Shown one piece after another: positions 37,101 through 48,281 of a stretch of 64,000 bases of DNA (within the stretch, counting starts at the first letter, position 1; each line of letters starts with the position of its first letter). The translations under genes and the position numbers were made by a program. Origin of the DNA: Haliclona indistincta (taxonomy: Eukaryota > Porifera > Demospongiae > Haplosclerida > Chalinidae); NCBI GenBank assembly GCA_964017065.1, contig OZ024791.1, positions 4,454,547 through 4,518,546 on the forward strand, written 5' to 3'. The notes beneath the pieces are model-generated. The model saw nothing but the letters and a program-made list of their open reading frames with translations, was not told where the DNA came from and searched no databases.

Positions 37101-40100
37101 GAATTCTTATTTTCACAGGACAATGTCTGGATTGCTGCACGCTCCGTTCTCTCTGATTGTGTATGCTTCACCTGTGCTCTCAATGGAAAGCTTCACTTAC
37201 CTGAGAGAGATTGCGTGGGACACTCTGCTTGATACCGACCAGGACTTGTCTGTTGCTGCTGGTACAACCTCTCATTCTCTTCTTTTTATGTACTTACTGC
37301 ATCCTCTCCTCTAGCTGCATTCTTCTTGCTGTCCTGTTCGAAAGACCGTGGTGTGAATAAATTTTTCCAGGAGAAAACCAAGGAATCTAACAATAATAAC
37401 TCTGCAAAGAAACAGATCATTGAGAGGTACTTGAGCATAGCACTACATGTCACCAGTACATGTCGTCATGGACTGCAGGTTCATAGTGTTATGGAAGACA
37501 CGCGGTCTAGTATGGCCTCGTATGGAGGAGTACGCACAGACACACTTCATGGGAGGGTCAGAGGAAGACTCTTCTACTAAGGTTCATATTGCTATAGGTG
37601 TTCTTCTACCTCTCATCTCTCTCATCTCTCTCTCTCCCATCTCTCTCTCTCTCCCTCCCTCCCTCCCTCCCTCCCTCCCTCCCTCCCTCTCTCTCTCTCC
37701 AGGACTCACAGGCTATTGGTTATTCAGTCCCGACCAACCTACTCAGCTCACCTATTGACTCCATACCTCATGCTCCTTGGGAGCCTGCATCTGTATGCTC
37801 CAATCAGACCAAGACCTGCATGCAGCATTCTGAAGTGAGTGAAATGTGTAGGCAGTGAGTAAATTAATATGAAGTGAGTGAAATGTGTAGGTAGTGACTA
37901 AATTAATATTAACAGGTTGTTTACTTGTCTGAGAAAATGTATTTGTACATGCTACATGTAAGTACAAATGGTCAATATGACCCTTAGCCTAAACAGTGAA
38001 TAACAGACCAGTAATGTCAGTATTCTCTTTGATATAGCGATGCTACCAAGGCACTCTTCATGCTCCTCTGTATCATTTGAATGATGTTGTGGGTGTGGCA
38101 AAGAAGTTCTCAGTCTCTTCACTCAATATTCAGAATGAGACAGGGTTTCTGGAAAACACTTACGTTGCTGTAGTGGACCATCAAGATTACGAACAAGGTA
38201 CAGAGTGAGAGGATTGACTTCACTTATCATGGTCTGTATTAGGAATCATCACTATCACGGACAGGCTGTCCTCCAATCTATTCCCCACCTCTCTCTTGCC
38301 TCTTATAAAATTTGTCATCGGTACTCTGAACCACTGGCCATCATCACGACACGTGTCCGGGACAGACTCTGCTGCTGAAGTGACTACCACCTCTGAAGGT
38401 AAGAGCCTGGTCATAGTCAGGTCATGTGACGCATGTGTATGTGTTTTCAACAGTTTCAGCAACAGCAGAGGTAGCTGTGTGGCGGTGTATGGTGGATAAT
38501 CCTCAGCTCTTCTTTGCCCCTCTACTGCATCAGTTCAACACTGTCTACCAGCGAATGAAGAGGCACGAGTCCACAGATAAAGTGAGGGTTTGTCACAGTA
38601 CTAATATCCTGCATTTTATAAATCTTCTTACAGAGAGAGACAGAAACCATTGCTAGTGCTACTACCAAGCCATTCCGCACTCTCTTCTCTCATTTTGCCT
38701 CTCTTCCGATTAAGACAGCACAGTTTCTATTCGTACATTTTGTTGGCATCATAATGCGGCACACAGAACAAGCACTCCCTCCTTCAAATATTATTGTGCA
38801 TTGTGTCTTGGAGCTACTTAGAACGGTAAGAATCATTCACTAAAACATTTATATATTACTAGCTCACACCATTGTCACCAGTCGCTATCATGCACTATAG
38901 CACACCATTGTCACTAGTCGATATCATGTACTATAGCACACCATTGTCACTAGTCGATATCATGTACTATAGCACACCATTGTCACTAGTCACTATCATG
39001 TACTATAGCACACCATTGTCACTAGTCGATATCATTTACTATAGCACACCATTGTCACTAGTCGATATCATGTACTATAGCACACCATTGTCACTAGTCG
39101 CTATCATGCACTATAGCACACCATTGTCACTAGTCGCTATCATGTACTATAGCACACCATTGTCACTAGTCGATATCATGTACTATAGCACACCATTGTC
39201 ACTAGTCGATATCATGTACTATAGCACACCATTGTCACTAGTCGATATCATGTACTATAGCACACCATTGTCACTAGTCGCTATCATGCACTATAGCACA
39301 CCATTGTCACTAGTCGCTATCATGTACTATAGCACACCATTGTCACTAGTCGATATCATGTACTATAGCACACCATTGTCACTAGTCGATATCATGTATA
39401 GCACACCATTGTCACTAGTCGATATCATGCACTATAGCACACCATTGTTTTGTTGATTTGTTCAAGATTGACACTTTGCACTAATGCCCTTTTCTCCAGG
39501 TTGCACCTCATGTTCAGGGCCTCTCTATGAAGGAACTCAAGAACAGTCTGAAGAAGGAAAGCTGTTATACCACTATACTATCCACTGCTCGTATTAGAGG
39601 TGTAGAGAAAATCCGTCTTATCACTCACGACAAACAAGATCAAGAACAGGAAGTAATGCAATGTCTGAATTGTCCTCCCTACTATGATCACACCGCCCTG
39701 TAGGTTGATGACAGTGACATGACATTTGCTCTGATGATAGCCAAGGCTCAATCACAGAGTGATCTTGAAATACAATCAGTAATACAGCACTTCTACCTCA
39801 AGGACGAAAGAACAAGTAAGAACTACACACATGTACACACTACCTTTATACCTTCCTTTCAGAGGTACCTGTGCTAAGCACGCTGGTGATACAAGACCAC
39901 TATGCGGCTCACTCGGACACGTACATTCCGGCATTCTCCATTCAACATGAGCCGGGTAATCGTAAGAAGGAGACAGCCATATGGACTGAACAGCTAGACA
40001 TGCTGCTAGTACACAAGATGAGTGAGTGCTCACGGCTGCTGTTCACTAGCGAGATGCTGCATAGCCACTACAATGAGTCAAAGAGCCCAGCTAAAAAGAG

Positions 40101-43100
40101 GGTAAGGACAAGAACTGATGCTTTATTTATTATGTATTACTTTCCACACACAGTACTCAATTCCCAATCACGAGTTCATCTTCAATGAGCTACTCGAACT
40201 CTCGTCTTTTCCTCGCAGAGCTCTCGAGAGCCTGCCATACGAGATGGGAGCGCAAGCTCTCTCTAGACAGAACCTCTGTATCGCTGACAACATGTTGAGA
40301 GGGTCGTGGGCTCGCTTTATGCACAACCTGTTCATCAAATTAAGCAAACCTGTGGACAACAGTATCATACTGTTTCTCTCAGTCGTCACTGGGTCTCTGT
40401 TGCTGCAATGTGAGGATCATACTGTTCTACGAAGCTGTCTTGCGACGCTATTGACAGCAGCCATGAAGTTTTCGTCCGTTTTCAAGTTGAGTGGATACCA
40501 AATGGTCGTCCCTACATTGGTGCAAGTGTATGCTTTGCACTCAAAGAACAAGCTTGTTACAGAGGCGATCAAGTTCATCTGGGTCCACTTCTATTGGAAG
40601 AGTAAAAATCGATTTTTGTTGCAAGTTATTGCTTCAGTTACAAATCTAATATCAAGTGAAGTTGGTAACCTGGCTATAGTGCTAGGAGCTAATTTCTCTC
40701 CGCTAAATGTGACTGTGAATGAGGAGGAAGATGAGGATGAAAAACTACAGCTTGTGAAGACCCTAATGGAGCTGTTGGAAGCTCTCAATGTTTCCTACAA
40801 TGACCTGCCTAAAGACACTCTCGATGTCCTGGTGAGAGTTTGGAAAAGATTGTCATGTCGACCGTTACATTTTGTAATCTTTAGGGAGAGTGTCCTCCAG
40901 ATATTGCAGCAATGTTTGCAAAGGAGAGAGCTAACCTGGAGTCATGGACCCCGTGCAGTCTGGAGATCTTCATAACACTGTGCGTCACTGTTGCATCTTT
41001 CAACCCAGAGGTTCTACGTGGAATGCAAGTATTGGTTAGTACCATTCTCTTATCCAAGCACACTCTAAATGCTCTCTCTCTCTGTTCTTTCAGGTTGTTC
41101 TTGATCGTCTTATGCCATTGCTGGTGCGTAAACTGGATCATCGTGAAGCTCTTATACCAGCCGTGCGATCTCTGATTAGAGGTTGTGATACACTAAGGTG
41201 AAGGGACATTATCGTGTGAGAATAATCTTGAATTGTCTTCTCTCATCTTAGGCACCCAGGTCTCAAGTCGGATCTTTCCACTCGCAGAGGTCAAACTGAC
41301 AATGAAGCTTTTCATGCTGAAGATGGCCCTCGACCACCTCATATTAAACGGTTGCTGTTCTTCAGACGAAGACAAGGAACATCGCAGGATATCCCCAGCC
41401 ATCATGCTCGCACTCACTCTGTATCAGAGTTTCCTACCAACATTGACAACTACCTTGATGGGTTCAGAGAACGGTAAGCAGAAGACGATAGTTGCACACT
41501 GTATGATGTGATATGTCATTCTTACAGCAATCGTCGTCAACAAGATGTTAGCCAGAAGATGCTTAGGATAGTCTGTACTTCTCTGCTCTCCATCACCTCT
41601 CAGCTGGCTTGTCATGTAGAGTCCTCACCAACTTCAACTAGTGGTGCACAGCCCCTTGATAAACCATATTGTGGACCGGGACGGCTGACTCTCGATCTTA
41701 GCTCTCTGCAGGTACTACCTCGGCCTGATGAAATATTGCTTGTCGTGATCATCTTCCCTCTTCCTCAGACCCTCTCTACAATAGCTATTCAGTTACTCAG
41801 ACTGGCTGGTAAAGTACACTATGAAGAAATAATCTACTGCAAAGGTCTTGTGAGGTTTGTTCTTCCACTTGCATGTACATACTGGTCATAGGAGCTAAGC
41901 ACCAGATACACAAGCTACTGTATGCTACATGATACATGATTTGTGTCTACAGGTTTATGCGTGATCTGCTGCCCAATGTGGATTGGACCAACGACAATAT
42001 AACAGTGTTTGGAAACATCATAGAGCGTCTAGTGAAACTCTTCAAGAAGATTCAAGCAGAGACTAGCGTAAGTGAAATGTGTTTCCTACATGTGGTGTGA
42101 TCTCTTTTTACAGAAACTGAGTCCACTAGTATGGGATGGGTTGACAGCATACTTGCAGGGCGTGTTTCTGTGTGTGCAACGTAACAGACCCATTGTGACA
42201 GACAGCGAACAGATCACAGCTAAACTAAAGGTACGAGCAAGTATGTATGTGACGGTTTTATATTTCTCTCTTGTTCAGTCGCTGCTAGATGTCTTCCTCA
42301 CTATTAAGCAAACCGGGCTAGGAAGTGTTGCGTTGCATACTTCACGCCCAAAGATCGCTCACCAGTTGATCTACGAGGCACCACCTCCTTTCACTTGCGC
42401 AATAATTGAGCTTTCGATTGAAATGATACTAGCAACTAAAACACACCCCAGGCAGCACAGGTACTTGGCTACATCCTTCACTTTCTTATTGTTTTTCCTC
42501 TCTTTGCAGAGTACAATTAGATACACTATTCAGAGGTAAACTCCACTTTAAAGATCGCGATTTGAGTGAGTTCTTCTGGGCTCGATTCTTTCTTCCTGTC
42601 GTGACACAGCTGGAGCTGAAAGGTATACTGGTACTGAAAGAACTCGTTATGCACAAATTCTGCATAAAGAATGTATCACTTTTACCTTCACTTTTGCTGT
42701 AGGACAAAGTGAATTCACAGACGAGGACATCAGTTTTGTAATGGAGAATATCGTGTCCGTGTCTGATCATATTCTAGTGCACATCTCACAGTCGATCCCA
42801 AACAGTCAAGTCTTCAAACGATACTTTAATGGTAAACACAGTGTCAGACTAGTAGTGTCACTGTATGCTGTGTTTCTCTTGCAGTTATGAAGGTATTGGT
42901 TTGTGCAATGAGCAAACAGTTTGACATGAGCAACTGGTTACAGATCACTCACCTGATAGTCAACATCACAACCAAATGTATGTTCAAGTTGTGACTCTGT
43001 GTATTGGTTTGAAGTGCTGTCTTTTTGTCTACAGTCGAAGCTAACTCACAACAGAGACCTGAGCACACTGCTACAGGTTAGTGTTACTGTATGATAGATT

Positions 43101-44458
43101 TAAACGTAACGCTCGTTTTCTTTCTCAGTTGCTCAATATACTGTGTATGCTCAGTTTTGCTCCTATTTTGTGGGTTTCGTGGAACATTTTGTTGTCTCCT
43201 GTCGAGCCCCGCTACTCGGCTTTCTATGGCCTTGTCTCTCAACCATTGAGAAACAGGTAAACTTACACTTGCTCAAAAGGGTACTACTGTAATCATTTTT
43301 TCTCTCATAGTTACGTGCAGCTCTGAACCAGCTCATTCTCCAGGACAATGCAACTATCTCTTCCAGTATCATCACTTGTCTGTCCCAATGTGCAGCCATC
43401 AAGTCATGGAGTAGTCTGTCTAGCACAGCAGAGAGTAGAGGCGAGCTGTTAGCATCGCTACAGCTGGATCTCCACTCTCCCTCCTCTTCAAGTTCCTCAC
43501 CTCCTCCCACCTCCCTCTCCTCCGATCCACCATATGTTACAACAACAAGTGACGAGCTACTAACACAGGTATGTCATCTCTATACTATCATGCACATAAG
43601 TTGATTTTTACTTACTTTTAGGTACCAAGGCTAAAAAGAAAGAACAGTCGTCCTCCTAACTATCCTGCTATAAAAGAGATCACAGAGGTGGAGCCTCATG
43701 CTGCTACACCACAGCACCGTCCGACAACACTGGGTCTAACGTTCGAATCAGACCGGTCATCCAAAATGGGACTTAGAAGTTTTTCTCCAAATCATCCAAA
43801 AGTGACCTTTGCTGATCAAGTGCCACAGGTACAGTCTAGGACTCTGCCTCCGAGGAGGCAAATGAAGAAGAGTGATGGAGAAAATCGTCAATCTAGAAAG
43901 CGGTACATGCGAAGTGAGCGTGGACGAAGGCCACATGAAACTAGCTTTGATGCTGATGATGAAGAAATGGAGACTCCTCGATCATCGGTTGCCAGCTACC
44001 CATTACAGACATGGCCAGGCAAACAAGATAGCTTGACATCTTTCCCATCCATAAACACAATTAGCACTAACCTTTCCAAGGACTCACCACCCAGCTCAGA
44101 TATAAAGACTGAAGTGATTGTCCACTCGTCTCCTCGCCATAATGCTCTTGAGCCTGCCGTCAAGACCTCTGGACTGAAACTACTGCAAAGACAAGAAGCA
44201 GTTGAGACACCCTCTGAAGATGAAGGAGACGAGGATATGGAGGATGAGGAAGACAACGATGATTTGTCATTTACAAAGCTCATTCCCAAGTCCAACAGTT
44301 TTAAAAATGGTAGTAGCAATGCTATACCTGTTTCCTTAGAACCAGACGAACCTCAGTTGTACGAGGATGATAATTCAGATCAATTTCAGAATTCACTCAA
44401 AAAATCTCTTCTCTATCTTTCTTCTTCTCTTCCTGAATCTCGTAGTCATATTACATGA
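31136..44458 (+). CDS. UNC80: UNC80, NALCN channel-complex subunit, complete
   Basis: UNC80 is a very large HEAT-like scaffold of the NALCN sodium-leak channelosome at the plasma membrane. Recognisable blocks are the N-terminal helical region, AIKMAACIYLMELTKLLRE (35553 on), NFPWLDVVEYLV, VWPRMEEYAQ, FSSVFKLSGYQMVVPTLVQVY and RFMRDLLPNVDW. A C-terminal Ser-rich tail includes VTFADQ. Ser-rich linkers with RRSS-type sites occupy 32000-32780. The start ATGGCGGCTC opens a 22-nt exon (31136-31157). Main exons: 31336-33482, 34076-34369, 34491-34721, 35127-35327, 35386-35497, 35553-37068, 37119-37261, 37315-37426, 37479-37581, 37703-37834, 38038-38197, 38243-38398, 38454-38581, 38634-38825, 39500-39652, 39704-39815, 39863-40101, 40154-40831, then 16 more from 40885 to 43622-44458. 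The total is 9,591 nt, 3,196 aa; human UNC80 has about 3,258. The open frame upstream of 31336 is intron read-through. Confidence 0.93.
34842..35025. mobile_element. Foldback MITE with TA ends in UNC80 intron
   Basis: The left arm (34844-34908) begins tagacaatagcggataact. The right arm (34963-35023) is its near-perfect complement ending cgtcta, and TA sits directly outside both ends. A 54-bp non-paired centre separates the arms. TA flanks suggest a Tc1/mariner-type MITE. It lies wholly in the intron 34722-35126. Confidence 0.7.
37620..37700. repeat. CT/CCCT-rich simple repeat
   Basis: About 80 bp of ctct and ccct units fill the UNC80 intron 37582-37702 and serve as its polypyrimidine tract before the acceptor at 37702. 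Confidence 0.9.
38864..39447. repeat. 36-bp minisatellite, ~16 copies, in UNC80 intron
   Basis: The unit is ctatagcacaccattgtcac followed by tagtcgatatcatgta. Units differ mainly at two sites (cgatatc/cgctatc and catgta/catgca), and one unit lacks 3 bases. The period is a multiple of three, so a 194-codon open frame appears, but it lies between the exons ending at 38825 and starting at 39500 and is not a gene. No spacers separate the units, so this is not a CRISPR array. Confidence 0.95.
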
Positions 44459-44503
44459 CCTGGATCACTCACCTGACTTCTTTGCAATTTTATTTATACA
44501 AAT

Positions 44504-44509
44504 ATTAAA
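44504..44509 (+). terminator. Candidate poly(A) signal for UNC80
   Basis: ATTAAA lies about 46 nt after the UNC80 stop codon in an AU-rich stretch. The convergent phosphoesterase gene ends only 174 bp after that stop, so both 3' ends must be short or overlap. Confidence 0.45.
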
Positions 44510-44631
44510 TTTTTATTTTGATTGTGCTAAAAATGTGAAAAGATTATACATGTAATCTTTCACAAACAGTTATGTGTATATTGTTTAGTTCATATGCTCT
44601 TGATGAGGTTAGCTAGATGTTATAGTTAAAA

Positions 44632-46091
44632 TTAAATTATGCACTGTTCCACTCCGGTCAGAGTCCATTGCTGCTGGTCTCCAAGCATCGAGAGAGTGTA
44701 AATACCAAACCTTCCATTCCTGATACAAACATTAAAGCTGGTGTCTAATAATACAGTTACAGTACACTCACATTAGAGGCCCTGGGTTGAGAACAGCAAT
44801 GTTACCCAGTTGAACCTGACCAAATGACCCATGAGTATGTCCATGTACATCCATCACCACCTTGTTTTGCTACATCAGTAAGTATAAGAAGTTAGTCAAC
44901 ATGTACACAGAATAGACTTACCAAGTGTGGTTTGCACAGCCAGTGCAGTAGCGTAGAGCTACCAGACACCACTGGATTAAGCAGTTTACCAGGATAAGAG
45001 CGGAGGATGGTGGTAGCTAAATAGAGGATCAGAAAAGCACAAATAAGTATAGTAAAAAACCATCAACTAGAGTGCTATTATCTAACTCACACGACTCAGT
45101 TGGTCCAACGTGTGTCATTACTATCAACTGGTTGCCGTGATGCAGAGGTGAGTCATCAGCTATCAGAGGGTTAAACAACTGCTCTAAAGGTTTCTCCATA
45201 TCATCGTCACTATTATACGGATATCCTGATAGAAAACAAGCAAACAGCTTATGTTGCAGCAATATAATTCAGTATTGCTAAAAAAAACTAAGGCAAAATG
45301 AAACGTACATGAGCTTAAAAAGTGTTTGTAATGAATTTCTCACCTTTCCAGCACTGTTTTCCATCAATGTAACCAGGCAGGCTACCACCTAGACCAGCTA
45401 GCAACAGTTTAGGGGCAATAGTGACAACTTGTCCGTGAATATTGTGTGGAGGATTTGGTGACGAAGATGGGGTGTATGTTGATGGTGGATCATGCTGAGA
45501 AAAGAAGAGAATGTACGCACTAGATCTGAATTTATAAAATCAATGCTACATAAGTTAATAAATGAAAGTGAAAATAAACAACTGTGAATAGTACGCTGAA
45601 TTGTTATAAACACGCCTTGCTTACGTTTCCCGGAATATAGTACATATTGCTGTTAATTGACTCAATCGCCTTCACGACATTGTTAAACTCTTCTTCGTAT
45701 TGTCGAAACGCCTCTGTAGGTGTGTCTGGCTCAGCTCCTAACTCCATCGGCATGTTGCTCATGTCTCCGGAGAGCAACACTAAATCAATTCTGTGAAATA
45801 ACACAAGAATTACACGCACAGTAAGATTCAGTATTCTGTTATAGTGTCTAGAGATGCAAAATTGCGTAGATGACAATATGTATTTGTAATTCCTAGCCAC
45901 ACCCAGTGAGCAGTGCATGCAGACGTGTTTTACTTTTCTTGTCTGGTCTCGAGCCATTCCTTCAGTTGCTTAGCCTTGTCCACTGCTCCGTGAACGTCTG
46001 ATACGTGCACTGTAAGAACGAAACATAGACAAGTACTACAGCATCCATCGTGAGCGACAAGTTACTTACAGATTTTTAGCTGCTCTGACAT
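44632..46091 (-). CDS. Calcineurin-like metallophosphoesterase, complete
   Basis: It has metallophosphoesterase motifs in order: HVSDVHG (metal site I, about residues 9-15), LLSGDMSN (GD motif), YYIPGNHDP (GNHD motif), MTHVGP, and HGHTHGSFG (GHxH motif near the C-terminus). The family hydrolyses phosphomono- or diesters using a two-metal centre. No signal peptide or membrane segment is visible, so it is probably cytosolic. Exons in transcription order: 46070-46091, 45934-46009, 45625-45790, 45344-45494, 45091-45225, 44922-45016, 44772-44869, 44632-44719. They total 831 nt, 276 aa, and the catalytic motifs are all present. I cannot assign a substrate or a named orthologue. Confidence 0.85.
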
Positions 46092-46163
46092 TTTGATACA
46101 ACAGTGCACGGAGAAGACACGGGTGTTGAGATAATACGGACACAAATACGGATATTCTATGAT
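46092..46163. promoter_or_regulatory. 72-bp divergent intergenic region
   Basis: Only 72 bp separate the start codons of the phosphoesterase (minus) and the PLP enzyme (plus). The 5' UTRs must be very short or overlap, and one core promoter probably serves both. An upstream in-frame ATG at 46104 would shrink the gap to 12 bp. Confidence 0.5.
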
Positions 46164-47901
46164 ATGCGGAAAGGAAGCCTGAGACGATTATTCTCTGCTG
46201 CGTTTACCCAACTCAGAATGAGCACTACCGCAGGAGAGTACTCACGTGATCACCTCTACAGCTACCAGCCGCCTCAATGGGCTTCCAGTATCCCACAAGC
46301 TCCTTCACTTAGATTGCACGTAATTTTTAACTGCATGTACGCCCACGCACTAAAGCATTGTGTCACGTGATCTGTCTAATCCTCTTCTAGTTGGCTCAGT
46401 TGCCCACTCCTATCCATCGATGGCAGCTACCTGGTGTTCCTGACCAGTTTGAGGTGTTTATCAAACGAGACGACCTCACTGGAGCTGCTCTGAGTGGTAA
46501 CAAGGTCCGCCTCAAGTTCTAACCATAGTGTTCATTTTGATGGTTATATACATTCAGCATACCATTCATCAATTTTGCACATGAACAGTCGATAAAACGG
46601 ATGAAGTCATTTTTGCATTCCCTTACTTACGGTTTTTGTATCTCTGATTATAGGTTCGTAAGCTGGAGTTCCTGCTGGCTGATGCCCTGAGCAAGAAGTG
46701 TGACAGTGTTATAACACTTGGTGGTATACAGTCCAACCATTGTCGTACCACTGCTGTAGCCGCTAGGCAGATGGGATTGCAACCACACCTACTACTACGT
46801 ACCAAAGAGATGGTAACACAGTTTCTTATGCATGTAGTTGATTTTAATTTTATTTAGGATTCGTCTAAAGTTGGTTGTGAAGGCAACTTGCTGCTCAACC
46901 GACTGGTTGGCGCTAAGATAATGCTGTGTCCTTATCGATCGACTGATAAGGAGTTAGTAGATGGTAAAGTGATCAAAGGCCTGTATGACATGATGATGGA
47001 TTACGCTGAAAAACTAAGGTACAGTGCAAATTCTTAGCGTTGTTAGAATTAGCACTTTCTACCATTCTATTCTAGAGAAGAAGGTTCCTCGCCATACTGT
47101 ATTCCAGTAGGCGGCTCTAATTCTGTCGGTGTTTGGGGCTACATTGAGGCTTTTGAAGAGATGAGACAACAGGTTTAGACCAATGTTCCACTGCTAATAC
47201 AATGCTGTGATAACATTTAGGGCGTTTTAGATAATTTTGATGACATTTTTATGGCAGTTGGGAGTGGAGGGACTTGCTCTGGAGTAGCTATTGCAAACTA
47301 TCTCACTGGATCCAAGCTAAAGTGTGCAGAATGCAATGCCTATAGTACTACACAACTTGTTCCTCCCTAGGATACATGCAGTGTGCGTGTGTGACCAAGC
47401 TGAGTATTTCTATGAACACATTGATGACCAGTTGAAGCAATACAATTTGCTTGACTCAGAAGGAAAGCAGTTGAGAGCAGTTGACATTGTCGACATAATA
47501 GATGGATATAAAGGAACTGGCTACTCACTGTCTACAAAAGAAGAACTTGGTATGATACTAAAAACCACTAACTCTACTGTACGTTATCATGGTTCATTGT
47601 GTAGCTCAGTTGGTAGACATCTCAAGACACACTGGAATAATTGTAGATCATACTTACACGCTGAAGGCTGTGAGAGGAATGCTTGAAGAGATGAAGACAC
47701 GTCCCGATAGGTTTAAGGGCAGGAGGGCTCTGTTTCTACACACAGGTAGAATTGTTCAAAGATGTGCGTATCAGATTATTCATGATTTGTATTTCAGGTG
47801 GTATGTACTCAAACTTTGATGGAAGATTAGACGAGGTTCTGAAGGATACTCCTGGCACTAACAAAATCTACTCATTTCAAGATGTTGTCTCTGAAGGGTG
47901 A
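46164..47901 (+). CDS. D-cysteine desulfhydrase / ACC deaminase family PLP enzyme, complete
   Basis: Fold type II PLP enzyme. The start of the conserved core reads PTPIHRW and [22 protein letters not shown], where the Lys of GNK is the PLP-binding lysine. [13 protein letters not shown] binds substrate, and GSGGTCSG is the phosphate loop. The C-terminus has [13 protein letters not shown]. Members degrade D-cysteine to pyruvate, sulfide and ammonia or deaminate ACC; substrate cannot be decided here. [18 protein letters not shown] at the N-terminus looks like a mitochondrial targeting peptide, which favours this start over ATG 46104. Exons: 46164-46319, 46391-46504, 46654-46812, 46858-47018, 47076-47172, 47221-47321, 47371-47549, 47605-47745, 47798-47901 (1,212 nt, 403 aa). 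The part from 47115 on is repeated twice downstream. Confidence 0.9.
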
Positions 47902-48281
47902 CAGAAGAAATGTGAACTTATTATTGTGTGCATAGAGTCAAACAACAACTCTGCCACTTCATTCTTCACATTTTTGCTAACATTTTTTGGATTCAGATTA
48001 TTTTCGTGATTCGTAATTTCAGCATGCACTGCACTGTACAGTAGCACAGTCACTGTTGTCTTTCACATTAAATAATAATCTTGTGCAAATACAACAAATG
48101 TATCTTGCTAGAAGTCTAAAATTCAAGGAAGAGAAAATAATTTTACACGCATGTGAAATTTGGATCAGTTATGAACAAACTCAAATATTAAAGCTTATCT
48201 ATGTTTCGATTAAAGCATGAAAATATTTATTATATATTGTCACATTCAACTGTCTTCTCTGGTAGGACTTTGACAACAAAT
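47902..48281. other. Convergent 3' spacer, unit 1
   Basis: AT-rich 3' flanks of the PLP gene and the transporter. ATTAAA at 48067-48072 (plus) may end the PLP transcript; it reads ATTAGA in the other two units. tttatt at 48226-48231 gives AATAAA on the minus strand about 50 nt after the transporter stop. Confidence 0.5.

Noticed and set aside
38864..39447. Possible CRISPR array (36-bp direct repeats)
   Set aside because: Units abut with no unique spacers, and the locus is a eukaryotic intron.
38872..39456. 194-codon ORF of repeated MYYSTPLSLVDI
   Set aside because: Arises from a 36-bp intronic minisatellite whose period is divisible by three; spliced out of UNC80.
47589..47819. 76-codon frame [14 protein letters not shown]... 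and its two copies as separate genes
   Set aside because: It is an exon of the PLP enzyme read together with the preceding intron; the true exon begins at 47605.
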